From: Grifola frondosa
Taxonomy: Eukaryota; Basidiomycota; Agaricomycetes; Polyporales; Grifolaceae
Reading direction: 5' to 3'
Assembly: GCA_001683735.1 (NCBI GenBank)
Contig: LUGG01000003.1
Coordinates: 434,001-498,000, forward strand
Length of the DNA stretch: 64,000 bases
A program made the position numbers and the translations under genes. The notes under the pieces are model-generated. The model was not told the DNA's origin, made no database searches, and was given only the letters and a program-made list of their open reading frames with translations. Positions 62,868-64,000 of the stretch are shown in pieces (the stretch's first letter is position 1; every line of letters starts with the position of its first letter).

Positions 62868-64000
62868 CTACATAAACTCATTAGTAAGGCTGCTCCACCG
62901 CCATACGTGATGACCGGACATACCCTGGTCATTGGTGTCAGTGCGAAACGCCACCATGGACCATTTTTCCTCCTTCATCTTCTCCACGCGCCGCTTGCTC
63001 ATCCGCCAACGGATGCGAGTGCGGTAGTCCATGAACTCCTGCGTGGTCAGGATGAAGAACGTGCCCGGCGCAGGCGTCGCCCTGCCCTCGAGCACCGACG
63101 GGATGGACTGGATGATGTTTGAAGGGTTCGCTCTGTAGAACAGCAGATTCGAGATGGGCTCGAATGGCGAGTCATCAAACATGGACGCGTTTTTGAAAAT
63201 ACGCGTCTCGTGCACCACAGCCTCGTATACGCCGATGTCCGACGCCTCGCGCGCAAAATCGGGGGGAAGGGAGACGGGAAAGGGGAAACCGTAGTACCCC
63301 ACGGCGACGATGTTCTCAAATTCCGCCTGCCAGGGATCCAGCCGCACTCTGCGCCTCGGCACCCTACGGGTGAAGTCCGACAATGGGATCGGGTAGAGCG
63401 CGCGATAGGGCGCGATATCGGTGACGAGGCTCCCGGAGAGCACGCGCCCAACGAACTCGGAAAGCCAGTGGCCAGGGAACCCAACGCGGTGGAGGTGGAT
63501 AAGCAGCCGGAAAAGCGTGCTGACGCTATGTGGCATGCGCACGTTGTGCGGACGCGGCTTACCCCTGCCGGGGACGAGTGTGTTCAGCAGGATGCGTGTG
63601 AGCCAGGCGACGAGCTCTTCCCGCGATGCGAGCCCCGCGAGCGGGCGTGGGAGCGACAGTGGGGCCAGGGAGAATATATCCATGATCGCTTCTTTGCGTA
63701 CGATCCGACAGCCGAGATAGCGTGAAATGTCATCCGGGTGGAGGAGTGTATAGCTAGGGGATTATGATCAGAGCATGAACAACGATAGATGAGCATACAC
63801 ACTTGTGAGTGAACTCATCATCGTTGTTCCAAGCGCCGGTGTTCAGCAAGCAATTGCAAGCCGCGGCCGCCTCCGGTTCGTTCTGCAAGCTCGGCACAAC
63901 ATACAGAGCCATATTCATTGGACCGTGAACATAATCCCTGCATTGTTCGGGTAAGATTTAGCAACAAGTCGACCAAATTAAATATGGGTACTCACGGCAC
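62868..64000 (-). CDS. DUF4470-like basidiomycete protein (5' end outside window)
   Basis: A protein of a fungal family without known function. The frame runs from the right edge through DYVHGPMNMALYVVPSLQNE, NCLLNTGAWNNDDEFTHK, a GT-AG intron (about 63752-63804), YTLLHPDDISRYLGCRIVRK and a long exon to the stop at 62868. Visible segments are LVAWLTRILLNTLVPGRGKP, HSVSTLFRLLIHLHRVGFPG, HWLSEFVGRVLSG and WQAEFENIVAVGYYGFPFPV, and near the end TRIRWRMSKRRVEKMKEEKW and SGHHVWRWSSLTNEFM. The similarity to DUF4470/MYND-associated proteins is from general layout, not from a diagnostic motif. The start lies beyond base 64000. Confidence 0.6.

Noticed and set aside
63210..63725. 171-codon plus-strand open frame
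   Set aside because: Antisense shadow of the long exon of the DUF4470-like gene.

Overview
This is a nuclear window from a filamentous basidiomycete, most likely an agaricomycete. The evidence is dense genes on both strands, many 45-65 nt GT-AG introns, intergenic gaps mostly under 1 kb, and gene types familiar from mushroom-forming fungi (F-box/LRR proteins, fungal HNH proteins, a DUF4470-like protein, a GH1 beta-glucosidase, a CYP51). I rebuilt the genes exon by exon from conserved protein blocks and splice signals. No database search was possible.

Layout. 1-1212 (-): 2,3-butanediol-dehydrogenase-like zinc dehydrogenase, cut by the left edge. 1548-2889 (+): NOSIP-type ubiquitin ligase. 3188-5067 (-): uncharacterised P-loop-like protein with a glycine-rich membrane tail. 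5068-8632: gene-poor. 8633-9853 (-): fungal HNH protein. 10199-10790 (-): DUF302 protein. 11102-11563 (+): relic of an UNC93-like transporter. 12215-16056 (-): SPT5. 16299-18136 (+): F-box/LRR protein with two apparent GC-AG introns. 19169-20015 (+): coiled-coil, proline-rich protein. 20461-24182 (-): delta-type phospholipase C. 25477-26065 (+): MIC10. 27115-29387 (+): UV-damage endonuclease. 29519-31527 (-): CYP51/ERG11. 31866-32932: a hAT-like transposon with perfect inverted repeats and an 8-bp target-site duplication, between CYP51 and the divergent PIF1 helicase at 33058-35424 (+). 35601-35695 (-): intron-containing tRNA-Asn. 36021-37915 (-): ERT1-like zinc-cluster/PAS regulator. 38526-41266 (-): GH1 beta-glucosidase, divergent from a Gfo/Idh/MocA oxidoreductase at 42090-43477 (+). 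44521-46477 (-): PEX3. 47067-47395 (+): small membrane protein. 48117-49953 (-): DUF2461 protein. 50185-52173 (-): F-box protein. 52719-53382 (-): unknown conserved-looking protein. 54295-55564 (-): membrane-anchored HSL-type hydrolase. 56030-58855 (-): acetyl-CoA synthetase. 60980-62548 (+): second F-box/LRR protein. 62868-64000 (-): DUF4470-like protein, cut by the right edge.

The genes do not form one pathway. Most are housekeeping: transcription elongation, lipid signalling, sterol synthesis, DNA repair, peroxisome and mitochondrial biogenesis, acetate and beta-glucoside metabolism. Two things stand out. One is the hAT insertion in the shared CYP51/PIF1 upstream region. The other is a large number of one-base frame breaks in otherwise well conserved, often essential genes, frequently in short homopolymers; this looks like uncorrected sequencing error rather than gene decay, and any automated annotation of the window will be split or truncated because of it. 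I found no clear new multi-gene system. The best candidates for undescribed biology are the P-loop-like protein at 3188-5067 and the hAT element.
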